64,000 nt of DNA, taken from NCBI RefSeq assembly GCF_017875645.1, contig NZ_JAGGMR010000001.1, forward strand, positions 434,001 to 498,000. The letters are read 5' to 3'. The translations under genes were made by a program, and so were the position numbers. The DNA comes from Nocardia goodfellowii (GTDB lineage: Bacteria; Actinomycetota; Actinomycetes; Mycobacteriales; Mycobacteriaceae). Positions 35,243-43,495 of this stretch are shown here, piece after piece; positions within the stretch are counted from its first letter, which is position 1, and each line of letters opens with the position of its first letter. The notes below the pieces were generated by a model that saw only the letters and a list, made by a program, of their open reading frames with translations, was not told the DNA's origin and searched no databases.

Positions 35243-36847
35243 GTGACTGCAGTGGTTGATTGCTCGGATCTTGCCAACGGCACCCTGCTCACCGTGGAGC
35301 CGCTACCGCGAGAGTTGTGGCCCGAAGGCACGAAACAGGGTTACCGCATCGAATACGTCGCCTCCAATTTCAGTGGCGGAAAGCGCGCCGTCGGCGGTTC
35401 GGTCTTCGTCCCGGAATCCGGCGCCACCCCCTCCCCGGTCCTCACCTGGGCGCACTGCACGGTGGGCAGCAACGCCCACAACGCGCCCTCGAAGGTGGGA
35501 CTGATCCCGGAGGAGCGCGCGCACCTGGCGCAGTGGCTGGCCGCCGGATTCGTGGTCGCCGCATCCGATTACGAGGGGCTGGGGACCAGTGAACCGCACC
35601 CCTATCTCGACGGTGAGGCGATCGCCGACGACGTCATCGACATCGCGCGGGCGGTGCACCACATGGACCTGGACGTCGACAACCGCACGGTGATCGGCGG
35701 CTTCTCCCAGGGCGGGCACGGCTCACTGTTCGCGGCGGCGATCTGCACGGCCTATGCGCCGGAACTGGACCTGCGCGGCACCGTGTCGCTGGCGCCGCCG
35801 GTGCGTTTCCTGGAATTCATCCAGCCCTACACCGCGGACGGCGACAAACCCGTGCACGCCCTCGTGCCCACCATCCTGGCCGGGCTGCGCAACCGCCGGC
35901 CGGAATTCGATCCGGGGATTCGGGTCAGCCCGGTGGGCCGCGACCTGATCGAGGCGGCGACCCGGCAGTCCATGGCGGAACTGGATGCCCTGTGCTCGGC
36001 CACCACCAACGACGAGGCGGGGATCACCGGAATCGCGACCTGGCAGCCGCTCATCGACGCCCTGGCCTCGACGAGTCCGCCGGTGACCAAGTACGACCGG
36101 CCCCTGTTCCTCTGCGCGGGCGGAGCCGACCCGGTCTTCACCTCGCGACAAGGCAGTGGATACTCCACCGCCCTCGCCGAGTGCGGCTCGGATATCACGT
36201 TCCAGGATTACGAATCACTGGACCACTTCGGGCTGCTGGAGCCCGCGGCACACACCGCGACCCGCTGGGCCGCCGATCTGATCAGCTCCACACCAGCCGC
36301 GACCCCGGCCGCGGACGAGCGGGCCGACGATCGAGATATCCGCTTCCGGATCCTCGATGCCACCGGCGACGGGCGCATCGGACCGGACGACTTCCGCGTC
36401 CATGCGCTTCGGCTGGTGCAGAGCTTCGGTCGTCCGCTGGGCGACCCGACCGCGATCCGCGTCCGCACGGGCTACGAGCAGCTGGCCCGGCAGCTGATCC
36501 AGCACTACGACCGCGACGGCGACGGGTACGTCGACCTGAACGAATTCCTCGCCTCGGACACCGACCGCACCTCGCAACCGATCGCCGGCACCGTGCGCGA
36601 ACTGGTCTCGGCGATCATGGAACTGATCGACACGGGCGGCGACCACCGGATCACGCGCTCACGGTTCCGAGCGGTGACACACGGTCTGGGCATCGGCGAA
36701 TCCGAATCCGATCTGCTCTTCGGCCTGACCGACACCGATGGCGACGGCTATCTCGTCGAGGAGGAGTTGGCCGCGAGCGTCGTGCGTTTCCTGACCGGCG
36801 ACGATCCCGGCGCTCCGGGCTATTGGCTGTTCGGCCGGTCGGAGTGA
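35243..36847 (+). CDS. Alpha/beta hydrolase (secretory-lipase-like) fused to EF-hand domain
   Basis: GTG 35243 has GGAGG six bases upstream and gives 534 residues. Residues 1-350 form a hydrolase of the LIP/secretory-lipase kind: VLTWAHCTVGSNAHNAPS, VAASDYEGLG, nucleophile elbow GFSQGG (Ser near 155), Asp in CAGGADPVF near 295, His in SLDHFG near 330. Residues about 360-525 form a calerythrin-like domain with EF-hand loops DATGDGRIGPDD, DRDGDGYVDLNE, a degenerate DTGGDHRITRSR, and DTDGDGYLVEEE. Calcium may therefore control the hydrolase. No signal peptide is visible, so a cytoplasmic place is likely. A shorter paralog follows after seven bases. Confidence 0.8.
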   Translation: MTAVVDCSDLANGTLLTVEPLPRELWPEGTKQGYRIEYVASNFSGGKRAVGGSVFVPESGATPSPVLTWAHCTVGSNAHNAPSKVGLIPEERAHLAQWLAAGFVVAASDYEGLGTSEPHPYLDGEAIADDVIDIARAVHHMDLDVDNRTVIGGFSQGGHGSLFAAAICTAYAPELDLRGTVSLAPPVRFLEFIQPYTADGDKPVHALVPTILAGLRNRRPEFDPGIRVSPVGRDLIEAATRQSMAELDALCSATTNDEAGITGIATWQPLIDALASTSPPVTKYDRPLFLCAGGADPVFTSRQGSGYSTALAECGSDITFQDYESLDHFGLLEPAAHTATRWAADLISSTPAATPAADERADDRDIRFRILDATGDGRIGPDDFRVHALRLVQSFGRPLGDPTAIRVRTGYEQLARQLIQHYDRDGDGYVDLNEFLASDTDRTSQPIAGTVRELVSAIMELIDTGGDHRITRSRFRAVTHGLGIGESESDLLFGLTDTDGDGYLVEEELAASVVRFLTGDDPGAPGYWLFGRSE

Positions 36848-36854
36848 AACCGCG

Positions 36855-37853
36855 ATGACGTCGCGGTCGCACTTGATCGATGCGAGCCCGATCGAGTCGG
36901 CGCTGTGGCCGGCCGGGGCGGCCGGCGGGTATCGGTTGCGCTATCACGACCACGGCCGGATCAGCTCCGGATCGCTGTTTCTGCCGCCGGCGGACCGGAC
37001 TCCGGAGCGCATGCCGTTGCTGACCTGGGCCCATTGCTTCCTAGGGCTCGAACACCACAACGCCCCGTCGCGCCACGGGCTCCCCGGGATCGAACTCAAG
37101 CACCTATCTCGTTGGCTGGCAGCGGGATTCGCCGTGGCGGTGGCCGACTACAAGGGACTGGACGGTTGCGGCCTCAGCCCGTTTCCCGGGACGAGCCAGA
37201 TCGCCGCGGACATCATCGCCATCTGCCCGGCCGCGCGCGAATTCGACGAGCGAATCGAGAAGACCGTCGTCGCGGCGGGATTCTGTCAGGGCGGCGTGGG
37301 GGTGCTGCACGCCGCGCACCCCGGCCCCGAACTCGACTACAAGGGCGCGGTCGCGCTGGCGCCGCCGGACTTTCTCGCCTATTTCAGCCTGGTCACCGGT
37401 GATCCCGAGTTGCCTGCGGACGCGTTCATCCTCGCGCTGTTGGCCGGTGTGCGCATCAGCGACGATCGTTTTCATCCCGAGGAGTTCCTGACCCGCAAGG
37501 GAGCCGAGCTACTCGACGCCATCACCACGCTGTCGGTGCCGCAGATGCGGGACCTGCTGGCGCCGTACACCGTCGGTGATCTCGGGGCCGAGCAGGTGAC
37601 ACTGCGGAACCCGGTGATCGAAGCCCTCGCGCGCTGTCAGACCATTCCGCGGACCACCGCGAAATCATTTCTGGTGTGCACAGTCGACGTGGATCCGCTG
37701 GCGCCGCCGGCCGCCGCGCAGCGCTACTGCGCCGAATTGACGCACTGGGGCGCGGAGGTGACACATCGGTCGTACGCCACCGGCGGGCATATGGACATCT
37801 TGAATCTAGCGGCCGCTGACGCGATCGACTGGGCCGTCGAACGCGCCGTCTGA
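36855..37853 (+). CDS. Paralogous alpha/beta hydrolase with Cys in the nucleophile elbow
   Basis: The 332-residue protein is homologous to the hydrolase part of the preceding gene (LLTWAHCFLGLEHHNAPSRHGL; AVADYKGLDG) but has no EF-hand domain. The elbow reads GFCQGG near residue 143, with Cys where the paralog and the family have Ser; the Asp (TVDVDPL) and His (TGGHMDI) positions look conserved. It may have altered chemistry, as in dienelactone-hydrolase-like Cys enzymes, or be inactive. It is surely co-transcribed with its paralog, and its 3' end overlaps the convergent regulator gene by 48 bases. Confidence 0.78.
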   Translation: MTSRSHLIDASPIESALWPAGAAGGYRLRYHDHGRISSGSLFLPPADRTPERMPLLTWAHCFLGLEHHNAPSRHGLPGIELKHLSRWLAAGFAVAVADYKGLDGCGLSPFPGTSQIAADIIAICPAAREFDERIEKTVVAAGFCQGGVGVLHAAHPGPELDYKGAVALAPPDFLAYFSLVTGDPELPADAFILALLAGVRISDDRFHPEEFLTRKGAELLDAITTLSVPQMRDLLAPYTVGDLGAEQVTLRNPVIEALARCQTIPRTTAKSFLVCTVDVDPLAPPAAAQRYCAELTHWGAEVTHRSYATGGHMDILNLAAADAIDWAVERAV

Positions 37854-39101
37854 CAGCAGGACGGCTTCCATCAGCCGGCTGACCCGCGCCAATTGTTCTG
37901 GGCGGGAATCGAATCGGACCAATCGGCCGACATCGATGACCTGGCCGATGGCCGCGTGCACCCGGAAGCGCGCTTCCACCGGATCGCCGTCGAGCAGATT
38001 CGCCCACTCCAGTACGTTCTGCCGCTGGATGGCGCGCAGCTTGTGCTGTTCGGCCTGCGGCAGGTTGGAGAACTCCGCGTAGTAGACCGGCATGATCTCC
38101 GGCATGGCGAAGGTCAGTTTGGCCTGCCGTTCGGCGATGCGCCGCACCGCGTCCGGGCGGCTGGTGGCCTCGGCGAGCGCCTCGGTGATCGCCATGGCGA
38201 CGCGGTCGCCGGTGCGGTAGAACGCGGCGGCCAGCAGGTCGGCCTTGCTGGTGAAGTACCGGTAGACGCTGGAGGCGTTGATGCCGACGGCGGCGCCGAT
38301 CTCCTCGATGCTGGCCTCGTGGTAGCCCTGGCGGCCGAAGATCCGGATCGCCTCGGTGAGCAGCTGTTCGCGTTTCGAGGTGACCGGCAGGCCGCGCACG
38401 GCGGGGCCCGGATCGGGTTCCGGTGGGGCGGGCGGCAATTCGACGCGCAGCACGGCCCAGGCCATATCGTGCAGCAGCGGCAGCATGCGCGCGCCGGACA
38501 GCGCGGTGCGGTGCGCGGAGATGCTGGCGACGGCGCTGAGCACGGCGGCGGCCCGCATCGCGACGTCGGCGGGCGCGTCCTGCGGGCGGAGCAGGGCGAT
38601 CGGCGCGGCGAGGGTGGCGTTGAGGTCCTCGTAGATCTTGCGGATCCGGATCCGGTCGTCGCGTTCCAGGTAGCGCCGTTCCCAGCGGTAGAGCCCGGCT
38701 TCGCGGCGGATCTCGATGGTGTGCTCAGCGATTGCCCGAATCAGCGCGTCGAGCCGGTCGGACGGCGGCAGCTGTTCGTCGTCGGCGGCCGTGGCGACCG
38801 TCAGCAGATGCTTGGCGCCCTCTTCGGCGGCCGCGACCAGTAGCGCGTATTTGTTGGTGAAGTGCCGATACAGGGCGGGGCCGGAGATGCCGACTTCGGC
38901 GGCGATCTCGTCGACGCCCACCGGGTAGTAGCCGCGTTCGCTGAAAGCCCGCGCGGCGGCCCGGATGATCTGTACCTTGCGGTCCTTGGGACGACGGCGA
39001 ACGGCCGCGGAAGGTTGCGCGGGCACCAGATGGCGCGGCGCGGCACGCCGCGCCGCGGTGTGGTCGGGCGACAGGTGGGCTTCGCTGCGATCCGCGACCA
39101 T
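37806..39101 (-). CDS. Double TetR-type regulator (two HTH heads in one chain)
   Basis: The 431-residue protein contains two complete TetR units in tandem. The first DNA-binding head is at residues about 42-90 (VQIIRAAARAFSERGY, VDEIAAEVGISGPALYRHFTNKYAL), the second at about 240-290 (EQLLTEAIRIFGRQGY, IEEIGAAVGINASSVYRYFTSKADLL); each is followed by a helical ligand domain. Such a chain could form the DNA-binding dimer within one polypeptide. It diverges from the enoyl-CoA hydratase-like gene, and the intervening region has a duplicated AAGTTAACCA element. Related double TetR proteins in mycolic-acid bacteria are linked to lipid metabolism, which fits the neighbours. Confidence 0.87.
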   Translation of the reverse strand: MVADRSEAHLSPDHTAARRAAPRHLVPAQPSAAVRRRPKDRKVQIIRAAARAFSERGYYPVGVDEIAAEVGISGPALYRHFTNKYALLVAAAEEGAKHLLTVATAADDEQLPPSDRLDALIRAIAEHTIEIRREAGLYRWERRYLERDDRIRIRKIYEDLNATLAAPIALLRPQDAPADVAMRAAAVLSAVASISAHRTALSGARMLPLLHDMAWAVLRVELPPAPPEPDPGPAVRGLPVTSKREQLLTEAIRIFGRQGYHEASIEEIGAAVGINASSVYRYFTSKADLLAAAFYRTGDRVAMAITEALAEATSRPDAVRRIAERQAKLTFAMPEIMPVYYAEFSNLPQAEQHKLRAIQRQNVLEWANLLDGDPVEARFRVHAAIGQVIDVGRLVRFDSRPEQLARVSRLMEAVLLSDGAFDGPVDRVSGR

Positions 39102-39158
39102 GCACCTCTCCCGTTCTCCCGCGGCACCGCTTGTTGACAGCGCCGGACAAGTCCACCT

Positions 39159-39187
39159 AAGTTAACCACAATTCGCAAAGTTAACCA
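39159..39187. promoter_or_regulatory. Duplicated AAGTTAACCA operator candidate
   Basis: AAGTTAACCA occurs at 39159-39168 and again at 39178-39187, 19 bases apart, in the divergent region between the double TetR gene and the enoyl-CoA hydratase-like gene. Each contains the palindromic core GTTAAC. The AT-rich setting stands out from the high-GC surroundings. Confidence 0.65.
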
Positions 39188-39233
39188 TTATTCATGGCCG
39201 CGAGCCCGTCGGATACCAGACCAGGAGCACATA

Positions 39234-40034
39234 ATGAGTAATCCCGATTCCAACCGACCGGCGGGTTTCTCAGCGATCCACGACGGGAAGATTCTGCGCC
39301 TGACGCTCACCAAGCCCAAGCGCAAGAACGCCATCGACTACGACACCATGGTCGCGCTCGGTGATGCCGTGCTGGCCGCTGCCGAGGACCGCTCGGTCCG
39401 GGTCATCGTGCTGACCGGGGAGGGCAGCGATTTCTGCACCGGCGCCGACCTCAGCACCGGCCCCGAGGAAGCGGCCCGCGGGATCACCTCCGACATGGTG
39501 ATGGACGCGGCCAACCGTCTGGTGAAGGGCATCGTGGACGCGCCGGTGCCGGTCATCGCCCGGATCAAGGGCGCGGCCGCCGGCGTCGGCGTCGGCATGG
39601 CGCTGGCCGCGGACCTGGTCTACGCCAGCGCGGATTCCTACCTGCTGCTGGCCTTCATCAATATCGGCCTGATGCCCGACGGCGGCGCGGCCGCGATGAT
39701 CGCCGCGGCGGCGGGCCGGCCGCTGGCCGCGGAAATGGCGCTGCTCGGCGAGCGCCTGCCCGCGCCCGCCGCCGCGCAGGCCGGACTGTTCACCGCGGTC
39801 GTCGGCGACGACGAACTCGACGCGAAGGTGGAAGCCGCCGCCGCCAAGATCGCCGCCGGCCCGCGCCGCGCCCTGGAACTCACCAAGAAGGCGCTCAACG
39901 CGGCCACCCTCGGCGCGCTCGACGCCGCGCTGGCCGCCGAGAAGGCCGGGCAGAGCGAACTTTTGCAGTCCCCCGACTTCATCGAGGGCGCGACCGCGAT
40001 GCTCACCAAGCGCAAGCCCGTCTTCCAGGACTGA
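39234..40034 (+). CDS. Enoyl-CoA hydratase/isomerase-family protein
   Basis: The 266-residue protein starts at ATG 39234 after AGGAG. The crotonase-fold landmarks are present: LTLTKPKRKNAIDYDTM near residue 25, GSDFCTGADLS forming the first oxyanion segment near 63, and IKGAAAGVGVGMALAADLVYA near 115. The second catalytic-acid position reads INIGLMPDGGA, with Asp as in PaaG-type isomerases, and the Glu expected in true hydratases at the first position is not obvious. An isomerase or other CoA-ester activity is therefore more likely than plain hydration. It is probably controlled by the divergent double TetR regulator. Confidence 0.87.
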   Translation: MSNPDSNRPAGFSAIHDGKILRLTLTKPKRKNAIDYDTMVALGDAVLAAAEDRSVRVIVLTGEGSDFCTGADLSTGPEEAARGITSDMVMDAANRLVKGIVDAPVPVIARIKGAAAGVGVGMALAADLVYASADSYLLLAFINIGLMPDGGAAAMIAAAAGRPLAAEMALLGERLPAPAAAQAGLFTAVVGDDELDAKVEAAAAKIAAGPRRALELTKKALNAATLGALDAALAAEKAGQSELLQSPDFIEGATAMLTKRKPVFQD

Positions 40035-40040
40035 GAGACA

Positions 40041-40063
40041 CGCCGGGCGAGCGACTCCCGGCG
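40041..40063. terminator. Possible weak hairpin between ECH-like and SDR genes
   Basis: A 7-bp inverted repeat CGCCGGG/CCCGGCG with a 9-base loop lies six bases after the enoyl-CoA hydratase-like stop. It lacks a T-tract, so termination is uncertain. Confidence 0.35.
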
Positions 40064-40100
40064 ACGACTCGGACGAATCGCCGGACTATGTTGACTGGCT

Positions 40101-41126
40101 ATGGCTTACCTGGTTACCGGAGCAACTGGGTTCATCGGTCGATTCTTCATCCCTGAGCTGCTGAAGCGTCAGGGCGATATCCACGTCCTGATCCGGCCCG
40201 GCATCGACTCCGCGGACCGGTTCGCCGCCCGCGCCCGCGAATGGGGCGCGGGCGATCGAGTGCGGCCGGTGCACGGTGATCTGGGTAAGCCGAAACTGGG
40301 CATCGACGAGCGCTGGCTGGCCGAACATCGTGGAGCCATCGAGCACGTCGTGCACCTGGCCGTCGGCTACGACGCGCGCGAACCCGGCGGCGGCACCCGC
40401 AACGTGGTCGACGCCGCGGAGGACCTGAAAGCCGGGCTGCTGCATCATGTCTCGTCGGTCGAGATCGCCGGCGGCTGCGAGGGCCTGTTCACCGAGGAGA
40501 TGTTCCAGGTGGGCCAAGCGCTGTCGACGCCGGCCCTGCGGGCCAAATTCGACGCCGAGCAGATCGTGCGCGAGTCCGGGCTGGCCTGGCGGATCTACCG
40601 GCCGTCCATCGTGATCGGGCACTCCGTGACCGGGGAGATGGACCGGATCGACGGACCGTACTACTTCTTCCGGCTGCTGCGAATGGCCGCGCAATTGCCG
40701 CGCATCCTGCCGGTGATCGCACCGAAGCTGGGCGAAACCAATATGGTGCCGGTCGATTTCGTGGCCCGCGCGCTGGACCACATAGCGCACACCCCGGGCG
40801 CGCACGCGACCACCTACCACTTGGTCGACCCGCGCCGGTTCCGTGCCGCCGAAGCGCTGAACCTGTTCGCGGACGAAGCGGGCGCGCCGCATCTGGTCGA
40901 GGTGATGCCCAAGCCGACGCTGGCCATGACCTTGCGTGTGCCCGGCGCGAACTGGCTACTGCCCCGGGTCGGCGTACCGCTGGAGGTGCTGGAGCACAGC
41001 GAATTCAGTTGCCGGTTCGACTGCCGCAACACCACCGAGGCGCTGGCCGGCACCGATATCAAGGTGCCCCCGCTGGACGCCTACGCGGCGCGGATCTGGA
41101 AGTACTGGATCGAGAACTGGGTCTAG
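40101..41126 (+). CDS. Extended SDR / acyl-CoA-reductase-like protein
   Basis: The 341-residue protein begins MAYLVTGATGFIGRFFIPELL, an extended-SDR nucleotide-binding loop. IEHVVHLAVGYD and SSVEIAG follow in the usual places, and WRIYRPSIVIGHSVTGEMDRIDGPYYFF resembles the male-sterility/fatty acyl-CoA reductase branch (like the N-terminal half of mycobacterial AcrA1). In that branch the active site is YxxxK; here the aligned segment reads PALRAKFDAE, keeping Lys but with Ala for Tyr. Activity is therefore uncertain. Its TAG stop shares the palindrome CTAG (41123-41126) with the stop of the convergent Nramp gene. Confidence 0.78.
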   Translation: MAYLVTGATGFIGRFFIPELLKRQGDIHVLIRPGIDSADRFAARAREWGAGDRVRPVHGDLGKPKLGIDERWLAEHRGAIEHVVHLAVGYDAREPGGGTRNVVDAAEDLKAGLLHHVSSVEIAGGCEGLFTEEMFQVGQALSTPALRAKFDAEQIVRESGLAWRIYRPSIVIGHSVTGEMDRIDGPYYFFRLLRMAAQLPRILPVIAPKLGETNMVPVDFVARALDHIAHTPGAHATTYHLVDPRRFRAAEALNLFADEAGAPHLVEVMPKPTLAMTLRVPGANWLLPRVGVPLEVLEHSEFSCRFDCRNTTEALAGTDIKVPPLDAYAARIWKYWIENWV

Positions 41127-42370
41127 GCGCCGGTGACCGTCAGATAGATCAGCAGCACGTTCAGCGCGCTGATCACCGCGGCGACCAGCCAGGCCAGCGC
41201 GGTGGTGCCGCGATGGTTCACGTCCGCGCCCATGAGCACGCGGTCACTGGTGAGGCGCACCAGCGGGATCAGCGCGAACGGGATGCCGAAGGACAGCACC
41301 ACCTGCGAAATGATCAGTGCCCGGGTCGGATCGACGCCCGCGGCGAGGATCACGATGGCGGGGACGAGGGTGAGCACCCGGCGCAGCAGCAGCGGAATCC
41401 GGCGCTGGATCAGGCCTTCCATGATCATCGCGCCCGCGTACGCGCCGACCGAGGTGGAAGCCAGGCCGGAGGCGAGCAGGCCGATCGCGAGCAGCAGCGC
41501 GGCCGCCGGCCCGAGCACATCCCCGACGGCCGCGTGCGCGCCCTCGAGGGTGTCGACGTTCTCCCGCCCGCGCAGCGTATTGGCCGCCATCAGCAGCATG
41601 GACAAATTGACCGTGCCCGCGAGGACCATGGCCAGCCCCACGTCGACCTTGGTGGCGTTGAGCAGCCGCACCCGCACTGGACCACGGGCCGGGCTACCGT
41701 GCCGATCGCGAGCCAGACCCGAGTGCAGATACACCGCGTGCGGCATCACCGTCGCCCCGATCATCGCCGCCGCGAGCAGCACGCTTTCGGCACCGTCGAA
41801 GCGTGGCACCAGACCGCCCAAGGTGCCGCTCGCCGAGGGCGGCGAGAGCACGACACTGGCCAGGAACCCGATCGCGATGACGGCGAGCATCCCGGTGATG
41901 ACCCGCTCGAACGGCCGCTGCCCCCGCCGGTCCTGGACCAGCAGCAGACCCATCGACACCACCCCGGTGATCAACCCGCCGACCAGCAGCGGCAGCCCGA
42001 ACAGCAGCTTCAACGCGATCGCGCCGCCGACCACCTCGGCCAGGTCGGTGGCCATCGCGACGGTCTCGGCCTGACCCCAGTACGCCAATCGCACCGGCCG
42101 GCTCGCCCTGTCCCGCACCGCTTCCGGTAATGACATGCCGGTGACCAGCCCGAGCTTCGCGGACAGGAACTGCACCAGACCCGCCATCACGTTCGCCAGC
42201 ACGATGACCCACACCAGCAGGTAACCGAACTCCGCGCCCGCACTGATATTGGACGCGACATTGCCGGGATCCACATAGGCGATCGCGGCCACGAACGCCG
42301 GGCCGAGCAGCGCGAAGAACGAACGCGCCCGCCGCGCGGTGGACGGCGGCGTACCGATGGCCGTACTCAC
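41123..42370 (-). CDS. mntH: Nramp-family divalent metal transporter
   Basis: The 415-residue protein starts at GTG 42370 and has about eleven helices. The metal-site motif DPGN in helix 1 (AAIAYVDPGNVASNI, near residue 32) and MPHAVYLHS in helix 6 (near 208) identify Nramp/MntH proton-coupled Mn/Fe importers. No Mn- or iron-type operator was recognised upstream. Its start lies 21 bases after the mycolyltransferase stop on the same strand, so it may be the last gene of the NRPS-mycolyltransferase transcript. Confidence 0.9.
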   Translation of the reverse strand: MSTAIGTPPSTARRARSFFALLGPAFVAAIAYVDPGNVASNISAGAEFGYLLVWVIVLANVMAGLVQFLSAKLGLVTGMSLPEAVRDRASRPVRLAYWGQAETVAMATDLAEVVGGAIALKLLFGLPLLVGGLITGVVSMGLLLVQDRRGQRPFERVITGMLAVIAIGFLASVVLSPPSASGTLGGLVPRFDGAESVLLAAAMIGATVMPHAVYLHSGLARDRHGSPARGPVRVRLLNATKVDVGLAMVLAGTVNLSMLLMAANTLRGRENVDTLEGAHAAVGDVLGPAAALLLAIGLLASGLASTSVGAYAGAMIMEGLIQRRIPLLLRRVLTLVPAIVILAAGVDPTRALIISQVVLSFGIPFALIPLVRLTSDRVLMGADVNHRGTTALAWLVAAVISALNVLLIYLTVTGA

Positions 42371-42391
42371 ACAGTGCCCGCGCCGCCGGAA

Positions 42392-43495
42392 CTACAGCCC
42401 GAGACCCCGGGCGAGCACCGGCCAGGACTGGTGCAGATCGTCGCGCCAGTAGCCCCAGGAGTGGGTGCCCGCGGGACGGAAGTTGAAGGTGGCCGGGATA
42501 CCCAGGCTGTCCAATTTCGCCTGCATGTTCCGGGTGCAGTAGTTGGTGCCCGCCTCGATGACGCCACCCACCAGCAGCTGGTTGGCCAGGCCGAACGAAC
42601 CCGGCAGGGCGTAGGGCCCGTCGAGGGTGTCGTACGGACCGGGCAGACCGTTGCCGGTGGACAGGTAGAGCTCCAGTCCGCGCAGGCCCTCGGCGTGCAC
42701 GTACGGGTCGTTGCGCACCCACTCCGCGGAACCTTCGGGGCCCCACATGTTTTCGGTGTCACCGCCGCCCCACACCTCGACCGTGAGCCGGACGAATTCG
42801 GAGCCGACCGGATCGGAGGTCTGCGCGCAGCCGCTGTAGGCCGCGGCCGCCTTGTACAGGCCCGGCTTGGCGATCGGCAGCGCGAGCACGGTGGTGCCCG
42901 AGGTAGACAGTCCGGCGATCGCGTTCACGCCGTTGGTGCCGAGCGCGCCGTCGATCAGCGGCGGCAATTCCTCGGTGAAGAAGGTGGTCCACTTGTTGCG
43001 ACCCAGTGTGGGATCGTCCTTGACCCAGTCGGTGTAGTAGCTCCACTTGCCGCCGATGGTCTGGACGACGTTGACGTTCTTGTCGCTGAGGAACTTCAGC
43101 GCGTCGGTCTTGGCGTTCCAGGAGGCCTGGTCCTCACCGCCGCCGGCGCCGTTGAGCAGATACAGCGTCGGACGTGGCACCGAGGCATCGGCCGGGCGCT
43201 GCACCTCTACCGGGAACGTCCTGTCCATGGCCGCGGAGTAGACGTGCAGACGGATGCTGCGCGCGTCCTTGATCTCGGCCTTGGTGATCTTGGAACCGTC
43301 GGGCGCGACCGGGTTGGCCAGCAGCGCCTTGTTGTCGATGACCGGATCGACCGCCGCCGCCGGTGCCGCGCCGAGCCCGGTGACAACGCCCGCGAGCAGC
43401 GCGGCAGCCGCGATCATTGCCGCGGCCCGAGAGCCGCGACGCCGGTTCTGTCGACGAATCACTTCGCACCCACTTTTCCTCGGAGTCACCGTCAC
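42392..43495 (-). CDS. Secreted mycolyltransferase-type esterase (antigen 85-like)
   Basis: The 367-residue protein has an Arg-rich N-terminus and signal peptide ending near residue 48 (GLGAAPAAA then VDP). The mature part is an Ag85/Cmt-type alpha/beta hydrolase: TLYLLNGAGGGEDQASWN near 108, TIGGKWSYYTDW near 142, nucleophile GLSTSGTT (Ser near 195), and the closing THSWGYWRDDL with the catalytic His near 343. Such enzymes transfer mycolic acids onto trehalose and arabinogalactan outside the membrane. GTG 43495 overlaps the NRPS stop by four bases; a second GTG start in front of IRRQNRRRG is possible. The coupling to an NRPS gene is unusual. Confidence 0.88.
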   Translation of the reverse strand: MTVTPRKSGCEVIRRQNRRRGSRAAAMIAAAALLAGVVTGLGAAPAAAVDPVIDNKALLANPVAPDGSKITKAEIKDARSIRLHVYSAAMDRTFPVEVQRPADASVPRPTLYLLNGAGGGEDQASWNAKTDALKFLSDKNVNVVQTIGGKWSYYTDWVKDDPTLGRNKWTTFFTEELPPLIDGALGTNGVNAIAGLSTSGTTVLALPIAKPGLYKAAAAYSGCAQTSDPVGSEFVRLTVEVWGGGDTENMWGPEGSAEWVRNDPYVHAEGLRGLELYLSTGNGLPGPYDTLDGPYALPGSFGLANQLLVGGVIEAGTNYCTRNMQAKLDSLGIPATFNFRPAGTHSWGYWRDDLHQSWPVLARGLGL

